From: CAYPHA01 sp964410215 | GTDB taxonomy: Bacteria > Calditrichota > Calditrichia > Calditrichales > CAYPHA01 | DNA: 36,748 nucleotides | Assembly: GCA_964410215.1 (NCBI GenBank) | Contig: CAYPHA010000042.1 | Coordinates: forward strand, 1-36,748 | Direction of reading: 5' to 3' | Shown: positions 16,347-25,213 of the stretch, piece after piece | How positions within the stretch are numbered: the first letter of the stretch is position 1 | Layout of the letters: the number at the start of each line of letters is the position of its first letter | Made by a program: the position numbers and the translations under genes | Notes under the pieces: model-generated | Seen by the model: the letters and a program-made list of their open reading frames with translations, nothing else | What the model was told of the DNA's origin: nothing | The model's database searches: none

Positions 16347-17522
16347 ATGCCTGAAAACATAAAACTGTACAGACAGAAAAACCTTCAGATTATATTTGCC
16401 ATCACGCTTATGGCCGTACTGGGCGTAGCCAGCATCACGCCGGCCTTTCCGGAAATGATCCGGTATTTTGCCATATCGCCCCGTGAAGTGGGATTGCTGA
16501 TCACGGTATTTACGTTACCCGGTGTGATCCTTACACCTGTGCTCGGCGTCGCTGCAGACAGGCTTGGCCGGAAAAAAGTCATCGTCCCCTCCCTGCTGCT
16601 GTTTGGTGTTGCCGGAACAGCCTGTGCGTTCACCTCAGATTTTTTCGTTTTACTGATATTACGGATGTTCCAGGGTATCGGTGCCGCCTCACTCGGTTCC
16701 CTTAACGCGACGCTGATCGGCGATCTGTATAAGGGACCGCAGCGTGCCACCGCCATGGGCTACAATGCCAGTGTTTTAAGCGTCGGAACCGCATCCTACC
16801 CGGCCATAGGAGGTGCACTCGCCCTGCTTGGGTGGAATTTTCCTTTCCTGCTGCCGGTAATCGCGGTACCGGTCGGCCTGCTCGTACTGTTTAAGCTGGA
16901 AAATCCGGAACCCGAGCAGAAACAATCCCTGTTACTCTATCTGAAAAACGCCCTGACCAGTATCCGCGACCGGCGGGTTTTAATACTGTTCACGGCCAGT
17001 ATCATTACCTTTATCATCCTTTACGGTTCCATGCTTACCTATTTTCCGATATTGGTCGCCGGGCGTTTTAACGGTTCGTCCCTGATCATCGGACTGCTGA
17101 TGTCGGTGAGTTCCCTGACTACGGCCATTACGGCTGCATCGATGCGAAAACTGATTATGCGCTACAACGAAACACAACTTATCCGTTTTGCCTTCATTAT
17201 TTATGCCGTCGCCATGATTCTGTTCCCACTTATACCCGGTCTATACCTGCTGCTCATCCCAACCATTCTCTTTGGAATGGCCCAGGGACTGAACCTGCCC
17301 AATATTCAATCCCTGCTGGCCGGCCTCGCACCATTGGAACTGCGTGCAGCGTTCATGTCCGTAAACGGAATGGTCCTCCGCCTCGGCCAGACACTCGGTC
17401 CGATTGTTATGGGATTCTTTTATATGGTATTCCATATACAGGGCGCTTTCTGGGCAGGATGTGCATTGGCTGTGCTTATGTATGGAATACTCATTTTTTT
17501 AAAACACCAGCCCTCCTCTTAA
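16347..17522 (+). CDS. Major facilitator superfamily transporter
   Basis: The 391-residue protein has about 12 hydrophobic segments in two halves, as expected for a drug/H+ antiporter-type MFS carrier of the inner membrane. MFS motif A is visible between helices 2 and 3 as GVAADRLGRKK (67-77). The motif-B-like segment LRMFQGIGAASLGSL follows in helix 4. The central cytoplasmic loop near residues 190-215 separates the halves. The best guess is efflux, but no substrate can be assigned. It begins 40 bp after the amidase gene on the same strand and may be co-transcribed. The ribosome site is weak. Confidence 0.88.
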   Translation: MPENIKLYRQKNLQIIFAITLMAVLGVASITPAFPEMIRYFAISPREVGLLITVFTLPGVILTPVLGVAADRLGRKKVIVPSLLLFGVAGTACAFTSDFFVLLILRMFQGIGAASLGSLNATLIGDLYKGPQRATAMGYNASVLSVGTASYPAIGGALALLGWNFPFLLPVIAVPVGLLVLFKLENPEPEQKQSLLLYLKNALTSIRDRRVLILFTASIITFIILYGSMLTYFPILVAGRFNGSSLIIGLLMSVSSLTTAITAASMRKLIMRYNETQLIRFAFIIYAVAMILFPLIPGLYLLLIPTILFGMAQGLNLPNIQSLLAGLAPLELRAAFMSVNGMVLRLGQTLGPIVMGFFYMVFHIQGAFWAGCALAVLMYGILIFLKHQPSS

Positions 17523-17754
17523 ACAGGCGCCCGCCGTGCATTGCCGGGAGGATAATCACTAACCTTACGGAACTTTATCGGTAAAAGTTACGAATAAAGA
17601 ATTGTGCAGAGTATTCCGGTATGGCCGGAAATGGTAAGATAACACATACTAGCGAATCCGAAATGTCTTTACGGCTTGAAAAAAAATTGAAAATCTGTTA
17701 AACTAGATGGTTGCAACAAAAAATAGAGACTATTATTAACAAGGATAACTAAAC
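17523..17754 (+). promoter_or_regulatory. Intergenic region with predicted promoter of the DUF2141 gene
   Basis: This is the longest gene-free stretch of the window (232 bp). A sigma-70-like promoter is at 17676-17704: TTGAAA, a 17-nt spacer and TAAACT, about 50 nt before the DUF2141 start. A 6-bp inverted repeat, TTCCGG-TATGG-CCGGAA (17614-17630), lies upstream. It lacks a U-run, so it is not a convincing terminator. AAGGAT precedes the gene start. I see no small gene here. Confidence 0.4.
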
Positions 17755-18210
17755 ATGAAAACGTTTACTCTGATGATGACCAGGCTTATCACATGTCTTG
17801 TTCTGTTCACTGTATCATCTGCACAGGAACCCGATTCAACGGTAAAAAAAGGTATGATTGATGTGCGTATTGACGGGTTCGAAAACAATAAAGGTACGGT
17901 AAAAATCGCTCTGGTTAATTCCAAAGAGAGTTATGATAGCAATGAAAACATCTTCAGGGGAGCGAAAGAGCCCATTCATGACCTTAAATGCGCCTTTGTC
18001 TTTTCGTCCGTGCCTCACGGCGAATATGCACTGAAAATTTTCCATGATGAAAACAACAATGATAATCTGGATACAAATTTTCTGGGGGTTCCGAAAGAAA
18101 AGTATGGATTTTCCAATAACGTGCGCGGTAAATTCGGGCCTCCTGATTTCGATAAAACTACATTTACGCTTTCTGCAGATACATTGGTTATAAATGTAAC
18201 CGTGGAATAA
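17755..18210 (+). CDS. Exported DUF2141-domain protein
   Basis: The 151-residue product has a signal peptide (about 1-23, ending VSSAQ) and then one DUF2141 domain. The family signature is clear: GTVKIALVNSKESY, then FSSVPHGEYALKIFHDENNNDNLDTNFLGVPKEKYGFSNN. The DENNNDNLD stretch is calcium-site-like. The function of the family is unknown; its members are small secreted beta-sandwich proteins common in Bacteroidota and Proteobacteria. It is a single-gene unit with its own predicted promoter and a strong bidirectional terminator shared with the convergent YceI gene. Confidence 0.88.
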   Translation: MKTFTLMMTRLITCLVLFTVSSAQEPDSTVKKGMIDVRIDGFENNKGTVKIALVNSKESYDSNENIFRGAKEPIHDLKCAFVFSSVPHGEYALKIFHDENNNDNLDTNFLGVPKEKYGFSNNVRGKFGPPDFDKTTFTLSADTLVINVTVE

Positions 18211-18240
18211 AAAAAAGCCCTGATTACAGGGCTTTTTTAT
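18211..18240. terminator. Bidirectional rho-independent terminator
   Basis: A perfect inverted repeat AAAAAAGCCCTG / CAGGGCTTTTTT with loop ATTA occupies 18211-18238. The GC stem is flanked by A-runs on one side and T-runs on the other, so it works as a terminator in both directions. It serves the converging DUF2141 and YceI genes. Confidence 0.93.
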
Positions 18241-18250
18241 TATCGACACC

Positions 18251-18856
18251 TTATTGTTTCATGGCAACAAGGCTGACCGTCAGGTTGAAATAATCATAAA
18301 TAAGCTTATCTCCAAGTCCCTTGAAGAAACTGCCTGAACCGTAGCGGACATCATATTCGGCACGGTTAATCACGATATCAGCCGTAGCGGATAATTTTTC
18401 GCCTTCCATCGATATTTCAGCGGGAAACTCGACAGGCTTTGTAATGCCTTTAATCGTCAGATCGCCTTTGACCTGAACCATGTTGTCTTCTTTTCCTTTT
18501 GTCACTTCGGTTATCTTCATTTCGGAAGTCGGGAAAGTCTCAACAGAAAAGAAATCATCCGATTTCAGATGATCGACCAGTTTTTTATTGTAACCCGGAT
18601 CTTCCAGGTCGAGACAAACAATGGACGTCATATCCACGACAAAATGGCCACTCTTAATCATATTGTCGCTGACTTCCAACATACCCGATTTGATCTGAAT
18701 GACACCATCATGTTGACCCGTCACTTTCTTAGCCAACCAGGCGACTTCACTTTTAGGCGGATCCACTTTATAAACCTCCCCGGAACCGGGTTCGGCGGAA
18801 AATGCCCAGGCAAAAAACATTAAACTGACCATAAATGCAAATACGTACGAATTCAT
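18251..18856 (-). CDS. Exported YceI-family protein
   Basis: YceI proteins are small periplasmic lipocalin-like barrels that bind isoprenoid or other long lipids; in most bacteria their exact role is not known. The 201-residue product has a signal peptide (about 1-21) and the family pattern: YKVDPPKSEVAWLAKKVTGQHDG, DMTSIVCLDL, LKSDDFFSVETFPTSEMKI, and DLTIKGITKPVEFP. I chose ATG 18856 because GGAGG lies 6 nt upstream; the longer start at 18868 would sit on that ribosome site. It lies 25 bp after the MarR gene on the same strand, so it is probably controlled with it. Confidence 0.92.
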   Translation of the reverse strand: MNSYVFAFMVSLMFFAWAFSAEPGSGEVYKVDPPKSEVAWLAKKVTGQHDGVIQIKSGMLEVSDNMIKSGHFVVDMTSIVCLDLEDPGYNKKLVDHLKSDDFFSVETFPTSEMKITEVTKGKEDNMVQVKGDLTIKGITKPVEFPAEISMEGEKLSATADIVINRAEYDVRYGSGSFFKGLGDKLIYDYFNLTVSLVAMKQ

Positions 18857-18881
18857 AATAACCTCCAATTAATATAATTAA

Positions 18882-19331
18882 TTATCCTCTTAACTTATCC
18901 AATAATTGATTCAGTGATTTCATTTCTCCTGTATTAAGAGTATGAAACTTTTTTTCCCATTCTTTTTCACAACGATCCAGATCTTCGAGCAGTTGAAGTC
19001 CTTCTTCCGTAATAATAACATCTACAGCCCGGCGGTCATCCTTACAGATACTTCGTTTAACCAATCCTTTGGCACGCAGTTTTTCAACCAGCCGTGAAGC
19101 ATTTGACATTTTATCCAGCATACGTTCTTTCAACAGGTTGATGGTCGCCGGATTCGGATACTGTCCCCTCAGAATACGCAGGATATTAAACTGCTGCGGG
19201 GAAATCTCATACTTTTTCAATTGTTCATTCATCAGTGCATTCAGCCATCCATGCGTAAAAAGCAGGTTTACGATCAGGCGCTGATATCCATTTTTAAACT
19301 GCTTCTGTTTTATTTCCTGCTCCAGATTCAT
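18882..19331 (-). CDS. MarR-family transcriptional regulator
   Basis: The 149-residue protein is a winged-helix MarR dimer with N- and C-terminal helices for pairing. The DNA-binding part spans about residues 40-105, with recognition-helix region LDKMSNASRLVEKLRAKGL and a wing containing KDDRRAVDV, the typical D-x-R wing motif. MarR proteins usually repress their own operon and neighbours until a small ligand binds. I chose ATG 19331, preceded by GGGGAGAG 4 nt upstream, over the longer start at 19361. YceI follows at once. A perfect 16-bp palindrome 32 nt upstream of the start is a good operator candidate. Confidence 0.92.
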   Translation of the reverse strand: MNLEQEIKQKQFKNGYQRLIVNLLFTHGWLNALMNEQLKKYEISPQQFNILRILRGQYPNPATINLLKERMLDKMSNASRLVEKLRAKGLVKRSICKDDRRAVDVIITEEGLQLLEDLDRCEKEWEKKFHTLNTGEMKSLNQLLDKLRG

Positions 19332-19362
19332 TATCTCTCCCCATTTTATATGTATAAACATC

Positions 19363-19378
19363 TAATGTTTAAACATTA
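19363..19378. promoter_or_regulatory. Perfect 16-bp palindrome, probable MarR operator
   Basis: TAATGTTTAAACATTA is a perfect palindrome in the gap between the MarR-YceI operon (leftward) and the dehydrogenase gene (rightward). Its size and symmetry fit a MarR dimer site. It is 32 nt before the marR start and 122 nt before the dehydrogenase start. A neighbouring ATGTATAAACAT (19350-19361) is a partial second copy. That MarR binds here is an inference. Confidence 0.55.
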
Positions 19379-19499
19379 TTCCAGCTTATTGTTTTTTTTA
19401 AACGAATATTTGTTTTTAATCGGTTAAATGAATAAAATTTATACGTATGTTACAGATTTGAATGCCCTGTGATTCCATTACAAACAAACAGAGGGAAAA

Positions 19500-22331
19500 A
19501 TGTTGACCGGAAAGTATCTGGAATTATATAACCGTTTAAAACCGACCATTTCCGAAGAACGCCTGATGCATGACCCCCTGCGCACACTGGCTTTCGGGAC
19601 TGACGCCAGTTTTTACAGGCTGCTTCCAAAACTGGTAATCAAGGTAGAAACAGAAGAGGAGATGGCGCGAATCCTTGCAAACTGCTACGAACTTAACATT
19701 GCGGTTACGTTTCGCGCCGCCGGTACCAGCCTTTCCGGCCAGGCTGTAACCGACTCTGTTTTGCTGGTCCTGGGCCCCTCCTGGAATAAAATCATGGTAG
19801 ACGATGATGGTAAAGAAATCTCCATGCAGACCGGTGTCATCGGCGCGAAAGCGAATCAGGTTTTAGCCCCGTACGACAAGAAACTGGGGCCGGATCCGGC
19901 ATCTGTTAATTCGGCTAAAATCGGCGGCATTGTAGCCAATAATGCCAGCGGTATGACCAGTGGTACCGGTGCCAACAGTTACTATTCACTGACCGGATCA
20001 CGGTTGATTTTCAACGACGGTACCCTTCTCGACACACGGGATGCCGGAAGCCGCAACGCTTTTACAGAGAAAAAAGGTGAACTGCTGACAGCCCTTGCCG
20101 GCCTGTCAAAGCGGGTAAAGGAAAATGCCGAAATGTCGGCCCGCATTAAGAAGAAATTTGAAATTAAGAACACAACCGGCTATGCAGTGAATGCCCTGAT
20201 TGATTTCGAAGATCCCATTGATATTCTCGAACATCTGATGGTCGGTTCCGAAGGCACGCTTGCCTTCATATCCGAAGTGCGGATGAGAACCGTCGACAAC
20301 CCGCCCCGGCAGGCTACCAGCCTGATGTTTTTTCCCGATATCGAAAAAGCCTGTGAAGCGATTGTTTTGTTGCGCGAATGTACGGTGCATGCCGCCGAAT
20401 TAATCGACCGTACATCGTTACGATCCGTACAGAACAGCAAAGCCATGCCCGCTTTTCTAAAGCAACTTGGCAAAAAAGTAACCGCTTTGCTGGTTGAAAC
20501 GAGAGCCTATGATACGGACAGCCTCGACCGGCAAATCCGGGAGATCAGGGATAAATTTCAGTCGTATCCGCTCGAGCGTCCGATTGAATTTACAACGGAT
20601 CCGTCAGAATGCGCCGCACTATGGAATGTCCGCAAAGGCCTGTTTCCCAGTGCCTGCTCCACACGTAAAAAAGGGACGACGGTCATTATTGAAGACATTG
20701 CCGTTCCCTACAAACACCTTAAAGACACTCTTGTGGAACTTCAGAAGTTATTTGAAAAATACACGTACGATAACACCATCATCTGGGGGCATGCTTTCGA
20801 CGGAAATATCCATTTTGTCCTGACGCTTGATTTCAGTATCACCGAGCAGGTTGCCCGTTACAGGGCTTTCATGGAAGACCTGGTGGTTATGGTTATCCAC
20901 CGCTTTAACGGCTCTTTAAAAGCGGAACATGGTACGGGACGTAATATGGCCCCGTTTGTAGCGACCGAATGGGGTAACGATATCTACGCTGTCATGAAGG
21001 AGCTCAAAACCATCTTTGACAAAGAAAGTATCCTCAACCCGGGTGTACTCATTAACGACGACCCCGATATTTATGTGAAAAATTTTAAGCCGATGCCGCT
21101 GGCGAACAGCATCATCGATGATTGTATCGAATGCGGTTTTTGTGAAGTAAACTGTGTATCAAAAGATCTGACGCTCTCTCCGCGGCAACGCATCGTCGTG
21201 CACAGGGAAATCACCTCCCTGCAAAAAAGCGGAAGGGAACCCCAGCGGCTGGCCATGCTTCTCAATAATTTCGCGTATCAGGGTGATGCCACCTGTGCGA
21301 CTGACGGGCTCTGTGCCATCAGTTGCCCGGTGGACATCGATACGGGAAAACTGGTCAAAGAACTCCGGCAAAAAAGCATTTCGCCGGGAGCGCATAAACG
21401 TGCGGTCAGGATTGCTTCGCATATGAAATCCATTACGGCCGTCATTCGTTTTGTTCTCAATCTCGTGCATGTTTTTCATTTTATTTTCGGAAAACGTATC
21501 ATGCAGTTTTCAGCCGACCTGTTGCGGAAAATCAGCGGGAACACGCTCCCCCGCTGGAACCCTTACATGCCGAGAGGTGCAAAACCCGTTTCCCCGCGCC
21601 ACTATGACAACGACAATGTGTTTAACGTTGTCTATTTTCCTTCATGCATCACGCGAACGATGGGTGTTTCCCGGGATTATGATGAAAAAACCGCGCTAAC
21701 CGCAAAAACAGAATCCCTTCTGCATAAGGCCGGTTTCGAAATCATTTATCCCCATAAGCTGGACAGCCTTTGCTGTGGCATGGCTTTTTCCAGTAAAGGT
21801 TATAAGGAAGCCGGCGCTGAAAAAGCCAGGGAGCTCAGCAATGCCTTACTAAAAGCTTCCAATAACGGGGAAATTCCGGTTCTATGTGATATGAGTCCCT
21901 GTCTATACACCATGAAAGAAACCCTGGATACACGACTCAAATTGTACGAACCTATTGAATTCACATTGAAATTTCTGACTCCTTATCTCCGGTTCCATAA
22001 ACAGAAGGAGCCCGTTTCCATCTTCTCCGTATGCAGTGCCAAAAAAATGGAACTGGAATCCGCATTCAAACAACTGGCAGAAATGTGCGCAGAAACCGTC
22101 ATCGTCAATGAAGCGAACTGCTGCGGCTTTGCCGGTGATCGCGGTTTCAGTTATCCGGAATTAAATGAAGACGGACTGAAAAATCTTAAAGGTCAGATCC
22201 CGGAAAATTGCAGGGAAGGCTATTCGACCAGCCGCACCTGCGAAATCGGCCTGTCCCTGCATGGCGGTATTACCTATAAGTCAATTCTGTATCTGGTTGA
22301 CCGCTGTACGACTCCCAAAGAAACGGACTGA
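19500..22331 (+). CDS. Fused FAD-binding / Fe-S D-2-hydroxyacid (D-lactate-type) dehydrogenase
   Basis: The 943-residue protein fuses a flavin dehydrogenase with a GlpC-like iron-sulfur part, as in Dld-II and YdiJ. Residues of about 40-270 form the FAD_binding_4 domain (AGTSLSGQAVTDS, KIGGIVANNASGM). Residues of about 270-535 form the FAD-oxidase C domain, with EHGTGRNMAPFV. Two 4Fe-4S clusters follow: CIECGFCEVNC (about 541) and CATDGLCAISCPVD (about 598). Two CCG domains come last (LCCGMAFSSKG about 757; NCCGFAGDRGF about 874). Such enzymes oxidise D-lactate or D-2-hydroxyglutarate and pass electrons to the membrane; the two cannot be told apart here. The start has GAGGG 5 nt upstream. It is divergent from MarR-YceI. 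Confidence 0.9.
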   Translation: MLTGKYLELYNRLKPTISEERLMHDPLRTLAFGTDASFYRLLPKLVIKVETEEEMARILANCYELNIAVTFRAAGTSLSGQAVTDSVLLVLGPSWNKIMVDDDGKEISMQTGVIGAKANQVLAPYDKKLGPDPASVNSAKIGGIVANNASGMTSGTGANSYYSLTGSRLIFNDGTLLDTRDAGSRNAFTEKKGELLTALAGLSKRVKENAEMSARIKKKFEIKNTTGYAVNALIDFEDPIDILEHLMVGSEGTLAFISEVRMRTVDNPPRQATSLMFFPDIEKACEAIVLLRECTVHAAELIDRTSLRSVQNSKAMPAFLKQLGKKVTALLVETRAYDTDSLDRQIREIRDKFQSYPLERPIEFTTDPSECAALWNVRKGLFPSACSTRKKGTTVIIEDIAVPYKHLKDTLVELQKLFEKYTYDNTIIWGHAFDGNIHFVLTLDFSITEQVARYRAFMEDLVVMVIHRFNGSLKAEHGTGRNMAPFVATEWGNDIYAVMKELKTIFDKESILNPGVLINDDPDIYVKNFKPMPLANSIIDDCIECGFCEVNCVSKDLTLSPRQRIVVHREITSLQKSGREPQRLAMLLNNFAYQGDATCATDGLCAISCPVDIDTGKLVKELRQKSISPGAHKRAVRIASHMKSITAVIRFVLNLVHVFHFIFGKRIMQFSADLLRKISGNTLPRWNPYMPRGAKPVSPRHYDNDNVFNVVYFPSCITRTMGVSRDYDEKTALTAKTESLLHKAGFEIIYPHKLDSLCCGMAFSSKGYKEAGAEKARELSNALLKASNNGEIPVLCDMSPCLYTMKETLDTRLKLYEPIEFTLKFLTPYLRFHKQKEPVSIFSVCSAKKMELESAFKQLAEMCAETVIVNEANCCGFAGDRGFSYPELNEDGLKNLKGQIPENCREGYSTSRTCEIGLSLHGGITYKSILYLVDRCTTPKETD

Positions 22332-22341
22332 CGCAAAAACG

Positions 22342-23244
22342 ATGAAAAAACACATATCCCGAACAACCGCTGATTTCGGTCTTCTTTCCGTAACCGTTTT
22401 CTGGGGTTCAACGTTCATTTTATCGAAAATGGTGCTGGAGTCCGTTCCGCTGCTCCTTTTCCTGGCGATACGTCTCAGCCTGGCCGCTGTGATCATGGGC
22501 ATGCTGGCACTCACACAGAGGCGCCGGATAACCCGTCAGGCTGTTGTTCACGGGATCATTCTGGGCATCCTCCTGTATCTGTCTTATCTGTTCCAGATGT
22601 GGGGCATTCAATATACATCCGCGTCCAACGCCGGATTCATTACCGGGCTTTCCGTCATATTCGTTCCGGCATTCAGTGTGTTGTTTTTCAGGGAACCGGT
22701 AAGGCTCAATGTCATTGCCGGAATCATTTCAGCGACGGTAGGTTTACTGCTTCTGTCCGGCGGTAATCCATTCAGCTGGAACAAGGGAGATTATCTGGTT
22801 CTGGTCTGTGCACTGACGGTGACGTTCCATGTCATACTGACTGGTAATTACGCCCGCAAAAATGATATCTACAGTTTAACAACGGTTCAGTTATCTACCA
22901 TTGCCGTCATCAGTATCTTCGTTTTTCTGTTTTCCGATATTCCCGTACAGATACCATCGCAAAGAAATCTGATGCTATTGTTTTACCTCGCCGCATTCGG
23001 AACGGTATATACTTTTTTTATGCAGACCGCTATGCAGCGTTTTACGACGGCGACACGAACAGCGCTCGTATTCTCAATGGAACCCGTATTCGCCGCCCTG
23101 TTTGCCTATCTGATCGCCGGTGAGCTGCTTTCTCCGCCGGCGATGCTTGGCGGACTGCTGATCCTTGCCGGTATGCTCAGTGCCGAGATCAACTGGTATA
23201 AAGGCGGGAAAACGGTCGTCGTTCATGATGAGACAATTCCATAA
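22342..23244 (+). CDS. EamA/DMT-family transporter
   Basis: The 300-residue protein has about 10 hydrophobic helices in two EamA repeats (about 10-145 and 160-295), the layout of inner-membrane drug/metabolite transporters such as YdcZ/RhaT relatives. Typical motifs are VFWGSTFILSKM at the start, FITGLSVIFVPAF near 110, and FSMEPVFAALFAYLIAGE near 255. The substrate is unknown. I chose ATG 22342 because the longer frame from 22261 would overlap the dehydrogenase coding end by 71 bp. It begins 10 nt after the dehydrogenase, so the two are likely co-transcribed and the carrier might move a substrate or product of that enzyme. Confidence 0.87.
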   Translation: MKKHISRTTADFGLLSVTVFWGSTFILSKMVLESVPLLLFLAIRLSLAAVIMGMLALTQRRRITRQAVVHGIILGILLYLSYLFQMWGIQYTSASNAGFITGLSVIFVPAFSVLFFREPVRLNVIAGIISATVGLLLLSGGNPFSWNKGDYLVLVCALTVTFHVILTGNYARKNDIYSLTTVQLSTIAVISIFVFLFSDIPVQIPSQRNLMLLFYLAAFGTVYTFFMQTAMQRFTTATRTALVFSMEPVFAALFAYLIAGELLSPPAMLGGLLILAGMLSAEINWYKGGKTVVVHDETIP

Positions 23245-23315
23245 AATATTTTTTTATATTAATTTCAAACACATTAAATTATTAGAAGTGTGTTAACAGA
23301 ACAGGATAAACCTGT
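23245..23315 (+). promoter_or_regulatory. nadCAB leader with two inverted repeats
   Basis: This 71-bp AT-rich gap precedes the NAD operon. Arms AACACA (23268-23273) and TGTGTT (23289-23294) are inverted repeats with centres 21 bp apart, a spacing that fits a dimeric repressor on one DNA face. Directly before the start codon, ACAGG (23301-23305) and CCTGT (23311-23315) can form a 5-bp hairpin that covers the AGG of the ribosome site. NAD-related repressors (NrtR, NiaR, NadR) exist, but I cannot match this to a known motif. Confidence 0.35.
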
Positions 23316-24170
23316 ATGCAGGAAATGGATTCCGTTTCAGAGATTATTAAACGCGCCTTTGAAGAAGACATCGGTACCGGCGACATTACGACAGAATCTA
23401 CGGTACCCGATTCGCTGGTACTCACCGGCCGGTTTTCAGCCAAATCAACCGGCGTGGTTGCCGGACTGGAGTTATGCAGGCGTGTTTTCAGTTATCTGGA
23501 TCCGCGTGTGAAGACACATTTCCGGTTCCGTGACGGCGACAGGGTTTCCAGGGGCTCGGTCATCGGCACCGTAACCGGTCCGGGACGGTCTATTCTCAGC
23601 GGCGAACGTGTTGCCCTGAATTTTATGCAACGGATGTCCGGGATCGCCTCCCTTACCCGCCAATTCGTGGAAGCCGTCAGCGGTACGGGTGTCGTGATAC
23701 TGGATACCCGTAAAACCGTGCCGGGATTACGCGTTCTGGACAAGTGGGCGGTCCGCCTGGGCGGTGGCGAAAATCACAGGACCGGGCTTTACGATATGGC
23801 TCTTATAAAAGAGAATCACATTACTGCCGCAGGCGGCATCCAACCGGCGGTCGCAGGTATCAGGGCGCGTTACGGCGACACGTACAGGATCGAGGTGGAG
23901 GTTAAGGATCTTGAAGAACTGCAGGAAGCGCTGAATAGTCCTGTTGACATGATCATGCTGGATAATTTTTCCACAGAAGATATGAAAAAGGCCGTATCGA
24001 TTACGGCCGGTAAAATTCCCCTCGAAGCATCGGGCAATGTCTCTGCCCGGACCGTCGGGGCCATTGCCGCCACCGGAGTTAATTATATTTCGATCGGCAT
24101 GCTGACACATTCTGTACAGGCTATGGATATAAGCCTGATCATCAACGAAAATTCGGGAGATACTGAATGA
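23316..24170 (+). CDS. nadC: Nicotinate-nucleotide pyrophosphorylase (carboxylating)
   Basis: NadC converts quinolinate and PRPP to nicotinate mononucleotide, CO2 and pyrophosphate. The 284-residue protein has the family pattern EDIGTGDITTE near the start, GERVALNFMQRMSGIAS (about 90-106), and the substrate-binding core TRKTVPGLRVLDKWAV, then GGGENHRTGLYDMALIKENH. EVEVKDLEELQEAL and IMLDNFSTEDM complete the barrel. The start could be ATG 23316 or the ATG three codons later. It is the first gene of nadC-nadA-nadB and overlaps nadA by 4 nt. The three genes cover the full aspartate route to nicotinate mononucleotide. Confidence 0.96.
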   Translation: MQEMDSVSEIIKRAFEEDIGTGDITTESTVPDSLVLTGRFSAKSTGVVAGLELCRRVFSYLDPRVKTHFRFRDGDRVSRGSVIGTVTGPGRSILSGERVALNFMQRMSGIASLTRQFVEAVSGTGVVILDTRKTVPGLRVLDKWAVRLGGGENHRTGLYDMALIKENHITAAGGIQPAVAGIRARYGDTYRIEVEVKDLEELQEALNSPVDMIMLDNFSTEDMKKAVSITAGKIPLEASGNVSARTVGAIAATGVNYISIGMLTHSVQAMDISLIINENSGDTE

Positions 24171-25204
24171 CGATAGACGCCCTTCAAAAAGAAATGGCGA
24201 AACGCCTGGAAGGACTGGTACCGGAGATAGAATTACGCTACAAGGCGGAGCTGGTTTTTGAAATCAACCGTCTTAAGAAAGAACGTAATGCGGTGATACT
24301 TGGTCATAATTACATGGAGCCGGCCCTGTATCATTTCATTCCCGACTATGCGGGCGATTCACTGGAATTAAGCCGGAAAGCGGCGGAAACGGATAAAGAT
24401 ATCATCATCTTTTGCGGCGTTGAATTCATGGCCGAAACCGCTAAGATACTCAGTCCGGACAAAACCGTCCTGCTCCCCGCGGAAAAAGCCGGTTGTTCCC
24501 TTGCGGAAAGCATCACCGCCGAAGATGTGCGCAGCCTGAAGAAACGCTTCCCGGGTGTTCCCGTGGTTACCTATGTCAACACCTATGCCGATGTCAAAGC
24601 GGAGTCGGATTACTGCTGTACATCCGGCAATGCCGCCAGCGTGGTCGCGCATCTGGATTCGGACACGGTCATCTTCCTGCCGGATGAATACCTGGCCAAA
24701 AATGTAGCGAAGGAGACCGGTAAACATATTATTTTCCCGACACCGGTTCAGACGGGGGACAATGTCGGAACCGGTATCGATTATCAGATGATCGGCTGGC
24801 AGGGACGGTGCGAAGTCCACGAGCAGTTCACGGTTGAGGATATTGAAAATGTCCGTAAGCAGTTCCCCGATACCGTTATCCTCGCCCATCCGGAGTGCAG
24901 TCCGGAGGTCACCTCCGCTTCGGATTTTTCCGGCAGTACATCCGCCATGATCCGGTATGTGGAAGAAAGCCGTGCGCCCCGTTACCTGTTACTGACCGAA
25001 TGCTCGATGGGGGACAATATAACGGCAGCCCATCCGGAGAAAGAAATGCTGCGTCTATGCAGTGTACGTTGCCCCCATATGAACCAGATCACGCTCGAAG
25101 ACACGCTGAATGCCCTGAAATACACGCGTTATATTATCGAAGTTCCCGAGGATATTCGTGTCCGTGCCGCACGCGCCGTTGAAAAAATGATCCGGATCAG
25201 TTAG
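24167..25204 (+). CDS. nadA: Quinolinate synthase A (4Fe-4S)
   Basis: NadA condenses iminoaspartate (from NadB) with dihydroxyacetone phosphate to quinolinate, using an oxygen-sensitive 4Fe-4S cluster. The 345-residue protein has AVILGHNYMEP near residue 42, IIFCGVEFMAETAKIL, NTYADVKAESDYCCTSGNA (138-156) and HPECSPEV (241-248). The three cluster cysteines expected for the family are probably C83, C215 (WQGRCEVH) and C302 (VRCPHM). The spacing between the first two is longer than in E. coli and closer to Bacillus-type NadA. Additional cysteines occur at 150, 151 and 244. It overlaps nadC by 4 nt (ATGA), and the nadB start lies 9 nt beyond its stop. Confidence 0.96.
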   Translation: MTIDALQKEMAKRLEGLVPEIELRYKAELVFEINRLKKERNAVILGHNYMEPALYHFIPDYAGDSLELSRKAAETDKDIIIFCGVEFMAETAKILSPDKTVLLPAEKAGCSLAESITAEDVRSLKKRFPGVPVVTYVNTYADVKAESDYCCTSGNAASVVAHLDSDTVIFLPDEYLAKNVAKETGKHIIFPTPVQTGDNVGTGIDYQMIGWQGRCEVHEQFTVEDIENVRKQFPDTVILAHPECSPEVTSASDFSGSTSAMIRYVEESRAPRYLLLTECSMGDNITAAHPEKEMLRLCSVRCPHMNQITLEDTLNALKYTRYIIEVPEDIRVRAARAVEKMIRIS

Positions 25205-25213
25205 GATTTTTAG

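Noticed and set aside
17614..17630. Hairpin TTCCGG-TATGG-CCGGAA as terminator of the MFS gene
   Set aside because: It is 92 bp after the stop and has no U-run, so termination is not supported.
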